This document shows positions 27,912 to 37,442 of a stretch of DNA of 64,000 nucleotides, one piece after another. The position numbers and the translations under genes were made by a program. The stretch lies in NCBI RefSeq assembly GCF_009938205.1, contig NZ_AP019654.1, forward strand, positions 1,798,001-1,862,000. The letters run 5' to 3'. This DNA comes from Vibrio panuliri. GTDB taxonomy: Bacteria; Pseudomonadota; Gammaproteobacteria; Enterobacterales; Vibrionaceae. The notes under the pieces are model-generated. The model was given only the letters and a program-made list of their open reading frames with translations, had not been told where the DNA came from and ran no database searches. Each line of letters starts with the position of its first letter. The first letter of the stretch is position 1.

Positions 27912-29306
27912 CTAGAGAGAATTTAAAAATGCTAAAAGAGCATCGCGTTCTGTTTGGTTAAGCTTTAGCACTTTTTGCTGCGCACTTTTCGCTTCGCCAC
28001 CGTGCCATAGTATCGCTTCCATAATTGAACGAGCGCGACCATCATGTAGGAAGTAAGTATGCCCGTTCACCTCTTGGGTATAACCAAGCCCCCACAGAGG
28101 TGGTGTACGCCATTCTTGACCATTGGCAAGATACTCTGGTCGATTATCAGCAAGGCCTTCCCCCATATCATGCAGCAACAGGTCGGTATAAGGGTGAATC
28201 AACTGCTCAGAAAGAGCTGGCAAGTCAGCATTGCGCGCCGTTTTTACGTTAGTTTTGTGGCAACTTTGACATCCTATTTGCTCAAACAACGCCTGTCCCT
28301 GCAAAACCTGAGGGGCATTCACATTGCGGCGTATAGGCACAGCCAGATGCTGAGTATAAAATTCAACAAAGTCGAGTATATTGTCACTGACTTCAGGCTT
28401 ACCGCCATTCGGGAGATCATCACAAATAGATTGGTTGCTGGTGCAGTTTTCATTAGGAAATAGATTGCTAGTTAAACCAATATCGCCATTAAATGCGGCA
28501 GCATTTTGCTGCATCAAGGTTGGTTGTCCAGCTTTCCAACCAAAGCGACCAATAGCAAAGTCCTGCTTTTGCACATCCCATACGCGGTTAACCTTGCCGG
28601 AAACACCATCGTTATTGGCGTCTTGTTCATCTTGCCATTCCAGCAGAGTTTCATCTGGAATCATTTCCAACAAACCTAAACCAATCATGGGTGGAGCGAC
28701 TCGCGCTGACATCATGGTATCAGGGTGCATGTCACCGTAGCCCAATTCCGTGATGGAAAGCGTAGGTTTACGCAAAGTCACTTTAGTCCCATCCTCAAAT
28801 GCAACGGTAACATCGCTATACTGGATATTAATTTTGCCTTCAGGCTTTTGATCTTGCAGGGCGAAATCTTGCAGTTGACCGCCATACGTCGGTTCGGGAA
28901 TGACACCGTCTTTGATGTATGCTTTTTTCTGTTCTGGTGTCATTGCTGGAATACTCAAACGCACCAGCATAGAGACAGCATGAAGATCATCGGCTTCCGG
29001 CGGATGACCGCGCCCATCTTTAATGTGGCAGTTTTGACAACCATTGGTGTTGAATAGCGGTCCAAGCCCATCACGTGCATCGGTAGAAGCCGGCGCTTGA
29101 ACCCAAGGATTGCGGAAAAAACTGTTACCCACGCTAAAATCTAAGCGCTTGCTCATGGGTAGGTTTGCCGCAGGTAATGAAAATGCGTTCGCACCTTCTT
29201 TTTTCACTGCCGTATTACCACCTGTTTTGATTTGATTTGCGTGGACTAAAATCGGTGATACGAGCACTACTATTGCTGCTAGAGATGAATTTAAAAACCG
29301 CATCAT
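27912..29306 (-). CDS. Di-haem oxidoreductase (DUF1111 / thiol oxidoreductase family)
   Basis: About 464 residues, exported by a Sec signal (cleavage near VHA-NQ). Two c-type haem motifs are present, CQNCH in the first third and CQSCH in the last third, as expected for this cytochrome-peroxidase-like family. It should act in the periplasm as an electron carrier or reductase. I start at one of the paired ATGs (29306) because an earlier start adds a non-signal stretch of 24 residues. The gene follows the first imelysin gene beyond a stem-loop and precedes the second by eight bases. Confidence 0.85.
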   Translation of the reverse strand: MMRFLNSSLAAIVVLVSPILVHANQIKTGGNTAVKKEGANAFSLPAANLPMSKRLDFSVGNSFFRNPWVQAPASTDARDGLGPLFNTNGCQNCHIKDGRGHPPEADDLHAVSMLVRLSIPAMTPEQKKAYIKDGVIPEPTYGGQLQDFALQDQKPEGKINIQYSDVTVAFEDGTKVTLRKPTLSITELGYGDMHPDTMMSARVAPPMIGLGLLEMIPDETLLEWQDEQDANNDGVSGKVNRVWDVQKQDFAIGRFGWKAGQPTLMQQNAAAFNGDIGLTSNLFPNENCTSNQSICDDLPNGGKPEVSDNILDFVEFYTQHLAVPIRRNVNAPQVLQGQALFEQIGCQSCHKTNVKTARNADLPALSEQLIHPYTDLLLHDMGEGLADNRPEYLANGQEWRTPPLWGLGYTQEVNGHTYFLHDGRARSIMEAILWHGGEAKSAQQKVLKLNQTERDALLAFLNSL

Positions 29307-29388
29307 TCCAGTGTTCTCTTCAGTGGCTAAGCCCCCCAGCGATAATAATTTTGCGTTAGATGGCTGGGTGAGACTCAATAATCGGACT

Positions 29389-29412
29389 AAAAAGGGCTCA
29401 AGCGAGCCCTTT
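29389..29412 (-). terminator. Stem-loop between the first imelysin and the di-haem gene
   Basis: A perfect nine-base stem AAAGGGCTC / GAGCCCTTT with a four-base loop is followed by a T run on the minus strand. Partial termination here would give more of the first imelysin than of the three later proteins. Confidence 0.75.
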
Positions 29413-29440
29413 ACGTTAGTTAAATGAAGTCAGCGAGTGA

Positions 29441-30703
29441 TTAAAACTCGTGATCAGCGGTATCTGGATTCAAGCTATCAATACCAATCACGTTGGCAGC
29501 ACGCTCAATAGAGGCAGTTTGCGCAACCAAAGACATAATTGTCTTATTGACCAGTGCGTTGCCTTGCGCATTACCTGCAGCAATCAGTTGATCAAAATGC
29601 TGATTATCGTTTTCCGCAGCACTAACTAGTTGAGCGACTTGCTCACGAGTTGTCTCAAACTGCTTTTGAATTTCATCCGCTGCTTGTTGATCTTTGTTTG
29701 CAACCAACGCGTGAATACCAGGACCTTCGAACTTGCTGCCATCCACTTTTTGATAAGTGCCGGTATAGACGTTGTAGATGCCCTGCTCATTGTAGTAGTG
29801 AGAGTTGTGTGTGTTATCAGAGAAGCAATCGTGCTCGTCTTCTGTCGAGTTCGCCTCTAATGCCACCTTCATGCGCTCACCAGCAAGCTCGCCTAGCGAT
29901 AGTGAGCCCATGCCGAATAACATTTTACGCAAACCATTGTCCGCAGAGTCGTTAAGCAACTCTTCACGGTAGTTACCTTTTTCACTGGCTGACCACTGCT
30001 TTTCCATCCATGCTAGATCTTGAACCAGTAAGTCTGACGCTGCGCGCAGATACTCACCACGGCGGTCACAGTTACCATTGGTACATTCTTTACCAACAAC
30101 AAAGTCAGTATATGCACGCTGACCTGCACCTGCGTTAGTACCGTTTAGGTCTTGCCCCCATAGCAGGAACTCAATCGCATGGTAACCAGATGCAACGTTT
30201 GCTTCCGAACCACCCACTTCATTTAGCTCTGCAATCAACTCAGGGGTGATCTTTGCAACATCCAACTTAGTTGCACCAATGGTGAGTTCTTTGTTGGCGA
30301 TGATGTTAGCGGTTGCGCCCTCATTGCCCAATTCATACTGGTAATCTGCCGCCACGTAGTCGATCAGACCTTCATCCAAAGGCCATGCATTAAGTTGGCC
30401 TTCCCAGTCGTCCACAATCACATTACCAAAGCGGAACACTTCTGATTGCTGGTAAGGTACACGAGATTCAAGCCACGCTTGTTTCACTTGCTCAAACTTC
30501 TCCGCAGAAGGGGAAGCTAAGAAAGAATCAATGGACTTATCGAGAGATTTAGCGGTAGAAAGGGAGTCTGCAAATACTGCGTGTGCTAAGTCTGCGTAGT
30601 GTTCAACAACCTGCTGCTTTGTTACATCCGCAGCGAAAGCTGAACTGCCCGCCACGAGAAAAGCCGCCGCCACTGAGTGCGTTAAAACTGATTTTGCCTT
30701 CAT
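29441..30703 (-). CDS. Imelysin-family iron-regulated protein
   Basis: A 420-residue exported protein with a Sec signal (cleavage after SAFA, about residue 24). It contains the family motif GYHAIEFLLWGQD with the conserved histidine and glutamate, and the segment ARVPYQQSEVFRFGN-like (SRVPYQQSEVFRFGN) near the N-terminus. It is close to the IrpA group of iron-regulated periplasmic proteins. It is first in the operon and is preceded by a Fur-like box at 30750-30768, so iron starvation should induce it. The exact task in iron acquisition is unknown. Confidence 0.87.
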   Translation of the reverse strand: MKAKSVLTHSVAAAFLVAGSSAFAADVTKQQVVEHYADLAHAVFADSLSTAKSLDKSIDSFLASPSAEKFEQVKQAWLESRVPYQQSEVFRFGNVIVDDWEGQLNAWPLDEGLIDYVAADYQYELGNEGATANIIANKELTIGATKLDVAKITPELIAELNEVGGSEANVASGYHAIEFLLWGQDLNGTNAGAGQRAYTDFVVGKECTNGNCDRRGEYLRAASDLLVQDLAWMEKQWSASEKGNYREELLNDSADNGLRKMLFGMGSLSLGELAGERMKVALEANSTEDEHDCFSDNTHNSHYYNEQGIYNVYTGTYQKVDGSKFEGPGIHALVANKDQQAADEIQKQFETTREQVAQLVSAAENDNQHFDQLIAAGNAQGNALVNKTIMSLVAQTASIERAANVIGIDSLNPDTADHEF

Positions 30704-30749
30704 TATTATATCCTTGTTGAGCTTGAAGATACTTCATCGCAATGGTGTT

Positions 30750-30768
30750 GCTAATTGTTATCATTACC
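30750..30768. promoter_or_regulatory. Fur-box-like site upstream of the imelysin operon
   Basis: GCTAATTGTTATCATTACC matches the 19-base Fur consensus at 14 positions by eye. It lies 47 bases before the first imelysin ATG, a usual place for a Fur operator. Confidence 0.65.
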
Positions 30769-30820
30769 AATACGAGTTGCGAATAATACAAATTTACAAT
30801 TTATTTGCAAGACAAATACA

Positions 30821-30847
30821 AAAAAACCTCAAATTAATGAGGTTTTT
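30821..30847. terminator. Bidirectional terminator after ribA
   Basis: CCTCA / TGAGG with A and T runs on either side (30821-30826, 30843-30847) lies 22 bases beyond the ribA stop. Confidence 0.75.
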
Positions 30848-30868
30848 GTCAAATCAGTTGGCGAAATG

Positions 30869-31516
30869 TTAGAGCTTCAATAAATGTTTGCCGTGGGAGA
30901 TTTTCGCTTTGAGGTAGTTTTCGTTGCCATCTTTAATGTGCGCTAGCGTGTTCACAACCTCAACGATTTCAATGCCATGTTCTTTAAGTTCACGCACTTT
31001 CTTTGGATTGTTGGTCACAAGGCGTATTTTGCTTACCCCCAGCGCCAATAACATCTGCGCAGCTTCAGTGAAGTCACGTAAGTCATCGCCAAAGCCTAAA
31101 TGGTTGTTTGCTTCATAGGTATTCATACCTTGGCTTTGCAAACGGTAAGCATCGATTTTGTTGTAAAGACCAATCCCACGCCCTTCTTGGCGAAGATATA
31201 AAATGATGCCCCCTGCTTCACCCATCTTTTCAATGGTCTCATCGAGTTGCTCACCGCAGTCACAACGCGACGAATGAAAAACATCGCCAGTTAAGCACTC
31301 TGAATGCATACGAACAAGCGGCACGTCTTGAGTTGTGTCTGCATGTTTAAAGACAACTGCGACGTGTTCTTTCTCTGTTTTAAGACCATTAAACGATAAG
31401 ATCTCTGCATCAATCTTACTTTCTACGCCGACTTTAAAATCAACTCTGGCACGTACTTCCGCCATATCAATACTCACTTGAATTACTGTATTTTCTAATT
31501 GTGTGATCGCATTCAT
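30869..31516 (-). CDS. ribA: GTP cyclohydrolase II RibA
   Basis: A 215-residue stand-alone GTP cyclohydrolase II. The zinc site is seen as [24 protein letters not shown] cysteines (Cys in ECLTG, and CDC), with the catalytic [10 protein letters not shown] loop and the C-terminal LVTNNPKKV segment. It opens GTP in the first step of riboflavin synthesis. It is not fused to RibB. It is transcribed alone; a 19-base palindrome overlaps its promoter region (31579-31597). Confidence 0.95.
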   Translation of the reverse strand: MNAITQLENTVIQVSIDMAEVRARVDFKVGVESKIDAEILSFNGLKTEKEHVAVVFKHADTTQDVPLVRMHSECLTGDVFHSSRCDCGEQLDETIEKMGEAGGIILYLRQEGRGIGLYNKIDAYRLQSQGMNTYEANNHLGFGDDLRDFTEAAQMLLALGVSKIRLVTNNPKKVRELKEHGIEIVEVVNTLAHIKDGNENYLKAKISHGKHLLKL

Positions 31517-31578
31517 TACAAACGCCTCTGTGGGTAACTATGAGGACTCTTACCAAAGAATTCAATGTTTAGATCACA

Positions 31579-31597
31579 TTTGTTATAATATAACAAA
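31579..31597. promoter_or_regulatory. 19-base palindrome in the ribA promoter region
   Basis: TTTGTTATA-A-TATAACAAA is a perfect palindrome 62 bases upstream of the ribA ATG and includes a TATAAT-like box. It may be an operator for an unidentified regulator or only an AT-rich promoter core. Confidence 0.45.
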
Positions 31598-31642
31598 ATT
31601 GACACACTAACCGTCAACAGAAAAATACAGCGCCAGTAAAGT

Positions 31643-31672
31643 AAAAACCCCAGTACCTTGAGGATACTGGGG
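31643..31672 (-). terminator. Terminator of the small gene at 31702-31881
   Basis: CCCCAGTA / TACTGGGG with a nine-base loop is followed on the minus strand by five T residues. Its place 30 bases after the small ORF supports that ORF as a real transcript. Confidence 0.8.
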
Positions 31673-31701
31673 CCGATGTTCTTTGTAGTAATTAGTGCAA
31701 C

Positions 31702-31881
31702 TTAGCAGGAAACTTGATTGCGTTGCCAAACCGACAACTCAACCCAAACATGCTCCAACTCTTTTAACTCTTCCTCAGTCAAAAGATTAAGGGTCGGCTG
31801 ACTGTGGGGTAATGTATGCGTTTGCAACGAACTAATATTCTTATAAAAGTCCTTTTTTAATTGAATTAGCAATGTCTCCAC
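31702..31881 (-). CDS. Small protein of 59 residues, unknown function
   Basis: A small reading frame with a GTG start and AGGGAA about four bases upstream. The 59-residue product is polar and helical, with the segment LTEEELKELEHVWVELSVWQ and a terminal cysteine. A strong terminator follows 30 bases after the stop, and a TTGTGC / TATCAT pair can serve as a promoter about 100 bases upstream. I recognise no family. It is isolated between ribA and the DUF2947 gene. An sRNA overlapping the same place is an alternative reading. Confidence 0.5.
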   Translation of the reverse strand: METLLIQLKKDFYKNISSLQTHTLPHSQPTLNLLTEEELKELEHVWVELSVWQRNQVSC

Positions 31882-32062
31882 AGCACTTCCCTATTATGTC
31901 TAAAGTGGTTCAATAGTTTAATGACAACCCACGCGGTCACTACCCAGTTATGATATCAAAATCGCCGATCTGCGCACAACTTCATTATATTTATGGGACG
32001 AATATCACTTTAAACTCTATTGATTTAATTTAAATATAAGGATCCAAAATATGATCCACAGA

Positions 32063-32097
32063 CAAAAAAAAAGAGTGAATTGATCATATGAACACTC
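32063..32097 (-). terminator. Terminator of the DUF2947 gene
   Basis: GAGTG / CACTC with a 15-base loop is followed on the minus strand by nine T residues, 34 bases after the gene's stop. Confidence 0.65.
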
Positions 32098-32130
32098 CAC
32101 TCTAATTCTTAGGTTTATCTATTTGTGGGC

Positions 32131-32604
32131 TTAGTTGCGTTTGCCTAACTTCACCTGACCATTATCGGCAAACCAAAGCGCCTCATTGCGGCGGCGACCG
32201 ATGAGGATTGGGCCATCATCATAGAACAGGAAGTTCTTCCAACACTTCTTAAATGTTGACCATTTCGTCTCAATAATGTTGTATTTTTCGTAGCAAAAAT
32301 AGACAGTTACATCATCTTGCCAATCAATATAATCCAATACTTCTTGCGGCAACTGTTCATCATCAGATTCCCATGCCGACATCCAATCTACACTCTCAGA
32401 CCAATTATCCACTTTCATTGGCCAATCACTTGAGCTCAAACGCTCAGCGTCTGGGCTCTGTGCACTAATATTATCTTTCCAAAGCTGTGCTGAACGAGCT
32501 TGATCCATCGGCTTGATCGCGTCGAGATCTTGTTCAGAAACAGGCATAGACTGGTGGGTAAAAATCCATTTTCTTTGGTACTGGTCCAAAGGTAAATAAG
32601 ACAT
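32131..32604 (-). CDS. DUF2947 family protein
   Basis: A protein of about 157 residues of a family known from Vibrio and near relatives (DUF2947), function unknown. It is rich in tryptophan and acidic residues, with YLPLDQYQRKWIFTHQSMPV near the N-terminus and DWQDDVTVYFCYEKYNIIET in the middle. It has no signal peptide or membrane helix. I start at ATG 32604 (TTGAGGAACACC upstream) rather than four codons earlier. It is a single gene with its own terminator. Confidence 0.8.
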   Translation of the reverse strand: MSYLPLDQYQRKWIFTHQSMPVSEQDLDAIKPMDQARSAQLWKDNISAQSPDAERLSSSDWPMKVDNWSESVDWMSAWESDDEQLPQEVLDYIDWQDDVTVYFCYEKYNIIETKWSTFKKCWKNFLFYDDGPILIGRRRNEALWFADNGQVKLGKRN

Positions 32605-32722
32605 GGTGTTCCTCAATTAAGATTTAACCAGCCATGTTCGCTGGCTTATTCAATTATTCTAATTTAACTTTATCTAACTCAATGAATAAGGAGAGTTGCC
32701 GCTCCAAACGTCTTGTCGTGGT

Positions 32723-33304
32723 CTATTTAGGCTGCCAGTTAGGGTTAGTAAGAGAAGTGGTTATATGATCTCGCCAATCTCCATCAATTAGCAAGTAATT
32801 CTTTGCATAGCCTTCACGTACAAAACCTAGCCGCTCCAACACCGCGGCACTGCGTTCATTATGTGGCATATAACAAGCCATAATTCGATGCATATTGTGT
32901 TGGGTGAACATGTAGTTCACTGCCATCGTCAACGCTCGAGTCATGATCCCTTTGCCTTGCGCGCCCTCACCAAGTGAGTAGCCAACGTTACAAGCATAAA
33001 ATGGAAAGCGAGTTAGATTACTAAATGAAACTGTGCCTAACATACTGCCACTCGGTTTATCGATGATCAGCAGATAGAACCCCATACCAAGTTTATGCAC
33101 GTCCTGCAGTTTAAGGAGTTTGCGCGTCCAACCGGACAAACTAAAAAACTCAGCTTCGCGCGTCGGCTCCCAAGGTTTGAGGTACGCTTTGTTGGCGACA
33201 AAATACTCACGAATCATGTACGCATCGGTTACGTCAGCGGTTCGGAGTAAGATGTCACCATCAAGTTCATAGACTTGTTGAGGGGTACTGATTTGACTCA
33301 TCAA
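32723..33304 (-). CDS. GNAT N-acetyltransferase, RimJ/RimL type
   Basis: A 193-residue acetyltransferase of the RimJ/RimL group. The acetyl-CoA loop is seen as LGEGAQGKGIMTRAL (about residues 110-124), and the C-terminal part NMHRIMACYMPHNERSAAVLERLGF is typical. Its ATG overlaps the stop of tyrR by four bases, so it is translated with tyrR, an arrangement that recurs in Vibrio. Likely substrates are protein N-termini or small amines; not decidable here. Confidence 0.87.
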   Translation of the reverse strand: MMSQISTPQQVYELDGDILLRTADVTDAYMIREYFVANKAYLKPWEPTREAEFFSLSGWTRKLLKLQDVHKLGMGFYLLIIDKPSGSMLGTVSFSNLTRFPFYACNVGYSLGEGAQGKGIMTRALTMAVNYMFTQHNMHRIMACYMPHNERSAAVLERLGFVREGYAKNYLLIDGDWRDHITTSLTNPNWQPK

Positions 33305-34833
33305 ATCTTACGAATTCCATATTCGCGCAGCTTATTCGCCACTGAAGTATGAGAGACATCAAGACGCTTAGCCAGTTTACGACTAGAAGGGAATGACTGA
33401 TAAAGTCTTTCCAATACTTTTGACTCGTACTCTTTCATGATTTCATCAAGCGAGCCGTCTAAGCTCAGGGTTGCACCTGCGGCAACCGCTGCTTCCATCT
33501 GTGGCAAGTGGAATAGCTCGACAGTCAATGTATCGCTTTCCAGCTCAGTAAGTGCACGCAGAACCATATTTTCAAGCTGGCGCATATTGCCCGGCCAGTT
33601 ATAAGAGTTAAGTTGGTCGATAAGATCATCGGCCATATTTGGTCGAGTCATACCTAACTGGCTAACGTATTTGGCGACAAACATCTCCAGTAGCGGTTCA
33701 ATATCCGTCGTACGCTCACGCAATGGCGGAATATGAACAGTCAGTACGTTAAGACGATAAAACAGGTCTTCGCGGAAAGAGCCTGATTCAGCTAAGTCAG
33801 CCAGTTTATGACGTGTTGAAGCAATCACACGAACATCGACTTGAACCTCATGCTCTTCACCTACACGGCGGAAACGACCATCTTGCAACAGACGAAGCAG
33901 TTTGATCTGCAAATGAGGGCTCATCTCGCCAATTTCATCAAGGAAAACGGTGCCGCCATTTGCCTGCTCGAAAATACCTTTGTGCGTAGACGTCGCCGAG
34001 CCGTGACCAAACAGCTCTGTTTCTGCCACATCATCCGGCATCGAAGCACAGCTAAGAACTAGGAACGGTTGCTCTGCGCGATCTGAGCGATTATGACACG
34101 CTCGCGCTAGCATCTCTTTACCCGTGCCTGTCTCACCTTGAATCAACAGCGGTTGATCCATGTTCGCCAGTTTCTTGGCTTGGCTCATCAGCGCTTTATG
34201 GCGGTTCGAAATACCAACAAAGTGCTCAAAGCCAAGGTTACTCTGCATTGGTAACATCTGCTTGAGCAGCGACTTATCTTGAGTCGCACGAATGATCATT
34301 ACCGTACTTGCCAGAATGGATTCTTGTGTTTCTGTCTCGATGTAGACAGGCATAATTTCCATTACATAGTCAAGACCATTGATAACAATGTTTTCGCGCT
34401 GACGTGTAATTTTTCCTTCAGCCCATTTGCTAAAATTAAAGCTTGGTAAAACATGGCTGATTTGTTGAGAAATGACTTCCTGCTCTTCCAGATTAAACAG
34501 GCTCAATGCCGCTTGGTTAGCCATATCCACATTGCCGCGAAGGTCAATCGAAAGTACTGGCTCTGGTAAGTTATTAAGCAAAGAAATCAACTCAGTGTTA
34601 TGCCTTTCCATTGGCATAAACTGGATCTTGCGTACATCTTTTACACCAGAGATTCGACGGATCTCTGCCATAAGTTCACTGAATGTATCAAAATCAATAT
34701 CAGGGCAATTGAGATAAATAATGCCCGAGATATCAATTTCGATACCGCGCAAATCGAGATTTCTCGAAGCTAGAATATTGAGCAACTCACGAGTTAAACC
34801 GAGTCTGTCTTCACATAAAACTTCTAGACGCAC
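33301..34833 (-). CDS. tyrR: Aromatic amino acid regulator TyrR
   Basis: A 510-residue regulator. An ACT-like domain (about 1-75) begins MRLEVLCEDRLGLTRELLN, followed by a PAS domain (about 78-190), an AAA+ domain with Walker A GETGTGKE and GTVFLDEIGEMSP, and a C-terminal Fis-type helix-turn-helix (RKLAKRLDVSHTSVANKLRE). The GAFTGA loop of sigma-54 activators is absent (GHGSATSTHKG instead), as expected of TyrR, which acts on sigma-70 promoters. It controls synthesis and uptake of aromatic amino acids. A small inverted repeat, ACTGTCA / TGACAGT, lies upstream at 34850-34871. Confidence 0.93.
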   Translation of the reverse strand: MRLEVLCEDRLGLTRELLNILASRNLDLRGIEIDISGIIYLNCPDIDFDTFSELMAEIRRISGVKDVRKIQFMPMERHNTELISLLNNLPEPVLSIDLRGNVDMANQAALSLFNLEEQEVISQQISHVLPSFNFSKWAEGKITRQRENIVINGLDYVMEIMPVYIETETQESILASTVMIIRATQDKSLLKQMLPMQSNLGFEHFVGISNRHKALMSQAKKLANMDQPLLIQGETGTGKEMLARACHNRSDRAEQPFLVLSCASMPDDVAETELFGHGSATSTHKGIFEQANGGTVFLDEIGEMSPHLQIKLLRLLQDGRFRRVGEEHEVQVDVRVIASTRHKLADLAESGSFREDLFYRLNVLTVHIPPLRERTTDIEPLLEMFVAKYVSQLGMTRPNMADDLIDQLNSYNWPGNMRQLENMVLRALTELESDTLTVELFHLPQMEAAVAAGATLSLDGSLDEIMKEYESKVLERLYQSFPSSRKLAKRLDVSHTSVANKLREYGIRKI

Positions 34834-34931
34834 AGAATAGTCCTAATTAACTGTCAGGAAAAGTTGACAGTAGTTTCCTCCATGCGTTCTACCCCGTCAA
34901 GCAAAGCAACATTACCAGCTTCACATTCACG

Positions 34932-35960
34932 CTATTTTACTGTTAGCTCGGCTACTTTTAATGCGATTTGCTTGCGAATCGCCGACAATTTCACCGCCCT
35001 ATCTGGGCTCCAAGGCATTGGACGCAGCAAAGACATGGCTTTAATCCCCAAACGAGCGGTTAAAATACCAACGCCAATGCCCTGTCCAGCGCGTGCAGAG
35101 AGCTTGCCAGCCAGATCCATCGACATCAAATCCATGCCCGCATCGATAGCCAGTTCACTTGCTCCAGCCGCGGCCATATTCACTAACGTCGACTTAAACA
35201 GTTGCAATCGCGACCAGTAACCCAGCTCTATACCGTACACCTGTGCTAGGTTATCAATCATCTTAAAGTTGCGCCAAGCAACTAAGAGCATATCCGCCAT
35301 CGCCAACGGGCTGATAGCGACCAACGCCGCCGATTCAGTGGCATGTCGCGTGACAATTTGTGTTGCGATTTTGTCTTGCTCAGCCACTACAATCGCATCG
35401 TACATATCCAGTATTTCTGCATCACTGTGCGAGGCGTTCAATCCATTTAGCCAACGGTCATAACTCGGAGACTCGGGTTGCACGCCCCCGTCTGCAGCTA
35501 GTTTTTGGCAAAAGGCTTTGCCCTGACCCACACTGTCACTTTGCAGCAAGGCTTCACTTTGCTCTTGAACAGAAAAGTGGTTTTTTAATCGACGTAACTT
35601 CCAGAGCTCCTTGCCGATTGCCCCAATACCCAGCGCAGCAAGAGTAGAAATAAACCCTGCCCAGCCAAGTGCCAACCAGTCAGCGCTTTGAGCCGCTTGA
35701 ACAACTGTATCGAATGCTTGCCACGCCACTAAGCCAGAAAAACTTGCCAACAAACCTGTCGCTAACCAACGACGCCCTTTCTTAGGACGAATAACTTGCT
35801 CTAAATTTTGCTCAGCTGAGGCCTCATTTGGCTCTTCCACTGCTGTGGGTACAAATTTATCTGCGGGCTCAAACTGCATTTGTGCATTGAGTTCTGGTTG
35901 TACTTGAGGTTCTTGATGCAAAGTCTGATCAAAGACTTGTTTTGCTTTGTACTCACTCAT
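34932..35960 (-). CDS. ycjF: YcjF-like inner-membrane protein (DUF697)
   Basis: A 342-residue protein of the YcjF/TIGR01620 family. Two hydrophobic helices (about 66-83 and 94-116) are followed by a long C-terminal region with [22 protein letters not shown] and the [20 protein letters not shown] segment. Its ATG overlaps the ycjX stop by four bases. In E. coli ycjX and ycjF are induced with the phage-shock response; a role in envelope stress is likely but not defined. Confidence 0.88.
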   Translation of the reverse strand: MSEYKAKQVFDQTLHQEPQVQPELNAQMQFEPADKFVPTAVEEPNEASAEQNLEQVIRPKKGRRWLATGLLASFSGLVAWQAFDTVVQAAQSADWLALGWAGFISTLAALGIGAIGKELWKLRRLKNHFSVQEQSEALLQSDSVGQGKAFCQKLAADGGVQPESPSYDRWLNGLNASHSDAEILDMYDAIVVAEQDKIATQIVTRHATESAALVAISPLAMADMLLVAWRNFKMIDNLAQVYGIELGYWSRLQLFKSTLVNMAAAGASELAIDAGMDLMSMDLAGKLSARAGQGIGVGILTARLGIKAMSLLRPMPWSPDRAVKLSAIRKQIALKVAELTVK

Positions 35961-37333
35961 TTCAGTTTGTCTCCAAGCAGATATTCGAGCGCTTTATCCA
36001 TTCGAATATGGGGTAATGGTTCATCTTGATGGCTAGGCATCGGTTTGAATGCGGTAAACTCAAACCCCTTGTGTTTCCAATAGTCGGAGGACGGTAATTT
36101 CCTCGGCACTTCCCCTGGATAAACCGTCAACGGAGCATCATTAACATCCGTCCCTTGAATCGCCGGTATCGACTGATCTCCATTGGCGATAAAGCCTGTT
36201 TTTGTCGCCTGAATCGACGCCATTGAGATGCAACTCATCTCGATATTTTCAAACGAAGCCGTTTGCCACGCTGGGTGCACCATCTGCTGCAAAAGCGAAA
36301 CCAAATTGGTGTGCTGTTCTGGCGTAACATGATCCGCTTTAGTGGCGGCAAACAGCACTTTATCAATACGCGGTGCAAACAAGCGTTTAAGCATGCTACT
36401 GCGACCGTAACGAAAACTGTGCATCAGTTGCTCTAACGCAGCACGCATATCCATAAAAGACTCATAACCAGCGTTGAGGGGTTGCAAGCAATCAACCAAC
36501 ACGATCTGACGGTCAAATGTCGCAAAGTGGTGCTTATAAAACGCTTTCACGACTTTGTTTTGATACTCCTGATAACGCGCTTTGAGCATCGCGAGGTTGC
36601 TTGTACGTGCCGTTTTTTCTTCTGCGTTGAAGCGCACTGGGAAAAACTGCAACACTGGCGCACCTTCCAACTCTCCGGGCAAAACAAAACGACCCGGCTG
36701 TACCCAGTGCAACCCTGCCGCTTTACACGCATGCAAATAATCAGTGTAGATCTGTGCCACTGCCTGTAACTCTACTTCGTTCACTTCCGCACTAAGATCA
36801 AACGAGTCCAATGCTTCAAGCCACGGTTTTGCTAGCTCAAGTCGCTGACCAGATAAAGCTGAGAATTGGCTGTTACACCACTGTTCAAAATCCATATCCA
36901 GTAACGGTAAATCAAGCAACCACTCTCCCGGATAATCGATGATATCGAAATGCAATGTCGCGGTGCTACCGAGCAATTTTTTGGTTTTGCGCGTTGGCTT
37001 ATACTTAATTGCCAAGCGGATTTCACTCACATCCCTTGTCGGCTCTGGCCAATTAGGTTGCTCTGCATGGAGTTGTCCCATCGCTTCATCATAGGCAAAG
37101 CGCGGCACCATCATGTTGGTTTGCGGCTCTCGCTTTGCGCCAATCACGCGCTTATCACGGGTTGCACTCAGCAGCGGCAGTTGGTTGTGAGTCGAAGTAT
37201 GAAGCAGTTGATTAACCAGCGAAGTGATGAATGCCGTTTTACCCGCCCTTGATAAGCCTGTAACGGCAATTCGGACGTGAGAATCTAGACTACGATGCAG
37301 AAAATCGTTCACTTCTTGCTTAATACTTTTCAT
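35957..37333 (-). CDS. ycjX: YcjX-like GTPase (DUF463)
   Basis: About 458 residues, a P-loop NTPase of the YcjX/DUF463 family. The P-loop is [11 protein letters not shown] near the N-terminus, with [15 protein letters not shown] (switch II, DxxG-like) and [11 protein letters not shown] as the G4-like TKAD motif. I start at ATG 37333, which matches the start of E. coli YcjX and has GAGAG upstream; an earlier in-frame start adds 27 residues with no homology. It is paired with ycjF and probably acts at the inner membrane in envelope stress. Confidence 0.9.
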   Translation of the reverse strand: MKSIKQEVNDFLHRSLDSHVRIAVTGLSRAGKTAFITSLVNQLLHTSTHNQLPLLSATRDKRVIGAKREPQTNMMVPRFAYDEAMGQLHAEQPNWPEPTRDVSEIRLAIKYKPTRKTKKLLGSTATLHFDIIDYPGEWLLDLPLLDMDFEQWCNSQFSALSGQRLELAKPWLEALDSFDLSAEVNEVELQAVAQIYTDYLHACKAAGLHWVQPGRFVLPGELEGAPVLQFFPVRFNAEEKTARTSNLAMLKARYQEYQNKVVKAFYKHHFATFDRQIVLVDCLQPLNAGYESFMDMRAALEQLMHSFRYGRSSMLKRLFAPRIDKVLFAATKADHVTPEQHTNLVSLLQQMVHPAWQTASFENIEMSCISMASIQATKTGFIANGDQSIPAIQGTDVNDAPLTVYPGEVPRKLPSSDYWKHKGFEFTAFKPMPSHQDEPLPHIRMDKALEYLLGDKLK

Positions 37334-37398
37334 TGAATCTCTCATGATTGCTATAACTACAACAACTGTACCAAGCGATATATTAATCGCGGATGAAC

Positions 37399-37424
37399 AA
37401 AAAACCTCTGACACGAGTCAGAGG
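37399..37424 (-). terminator. Terminator upstream of ycjX
   Basis: A perfect eight-base stem CCTCTGAC / GTCAGAGG with a four-base loop is followed on the minus strand by six T. It ends transcription that comes through the repeat at 37443-37709 from the small gene at 37722. Confidence 0.75.
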
Positions 37425-37442
37425 TTTGTACGAAAATACATA

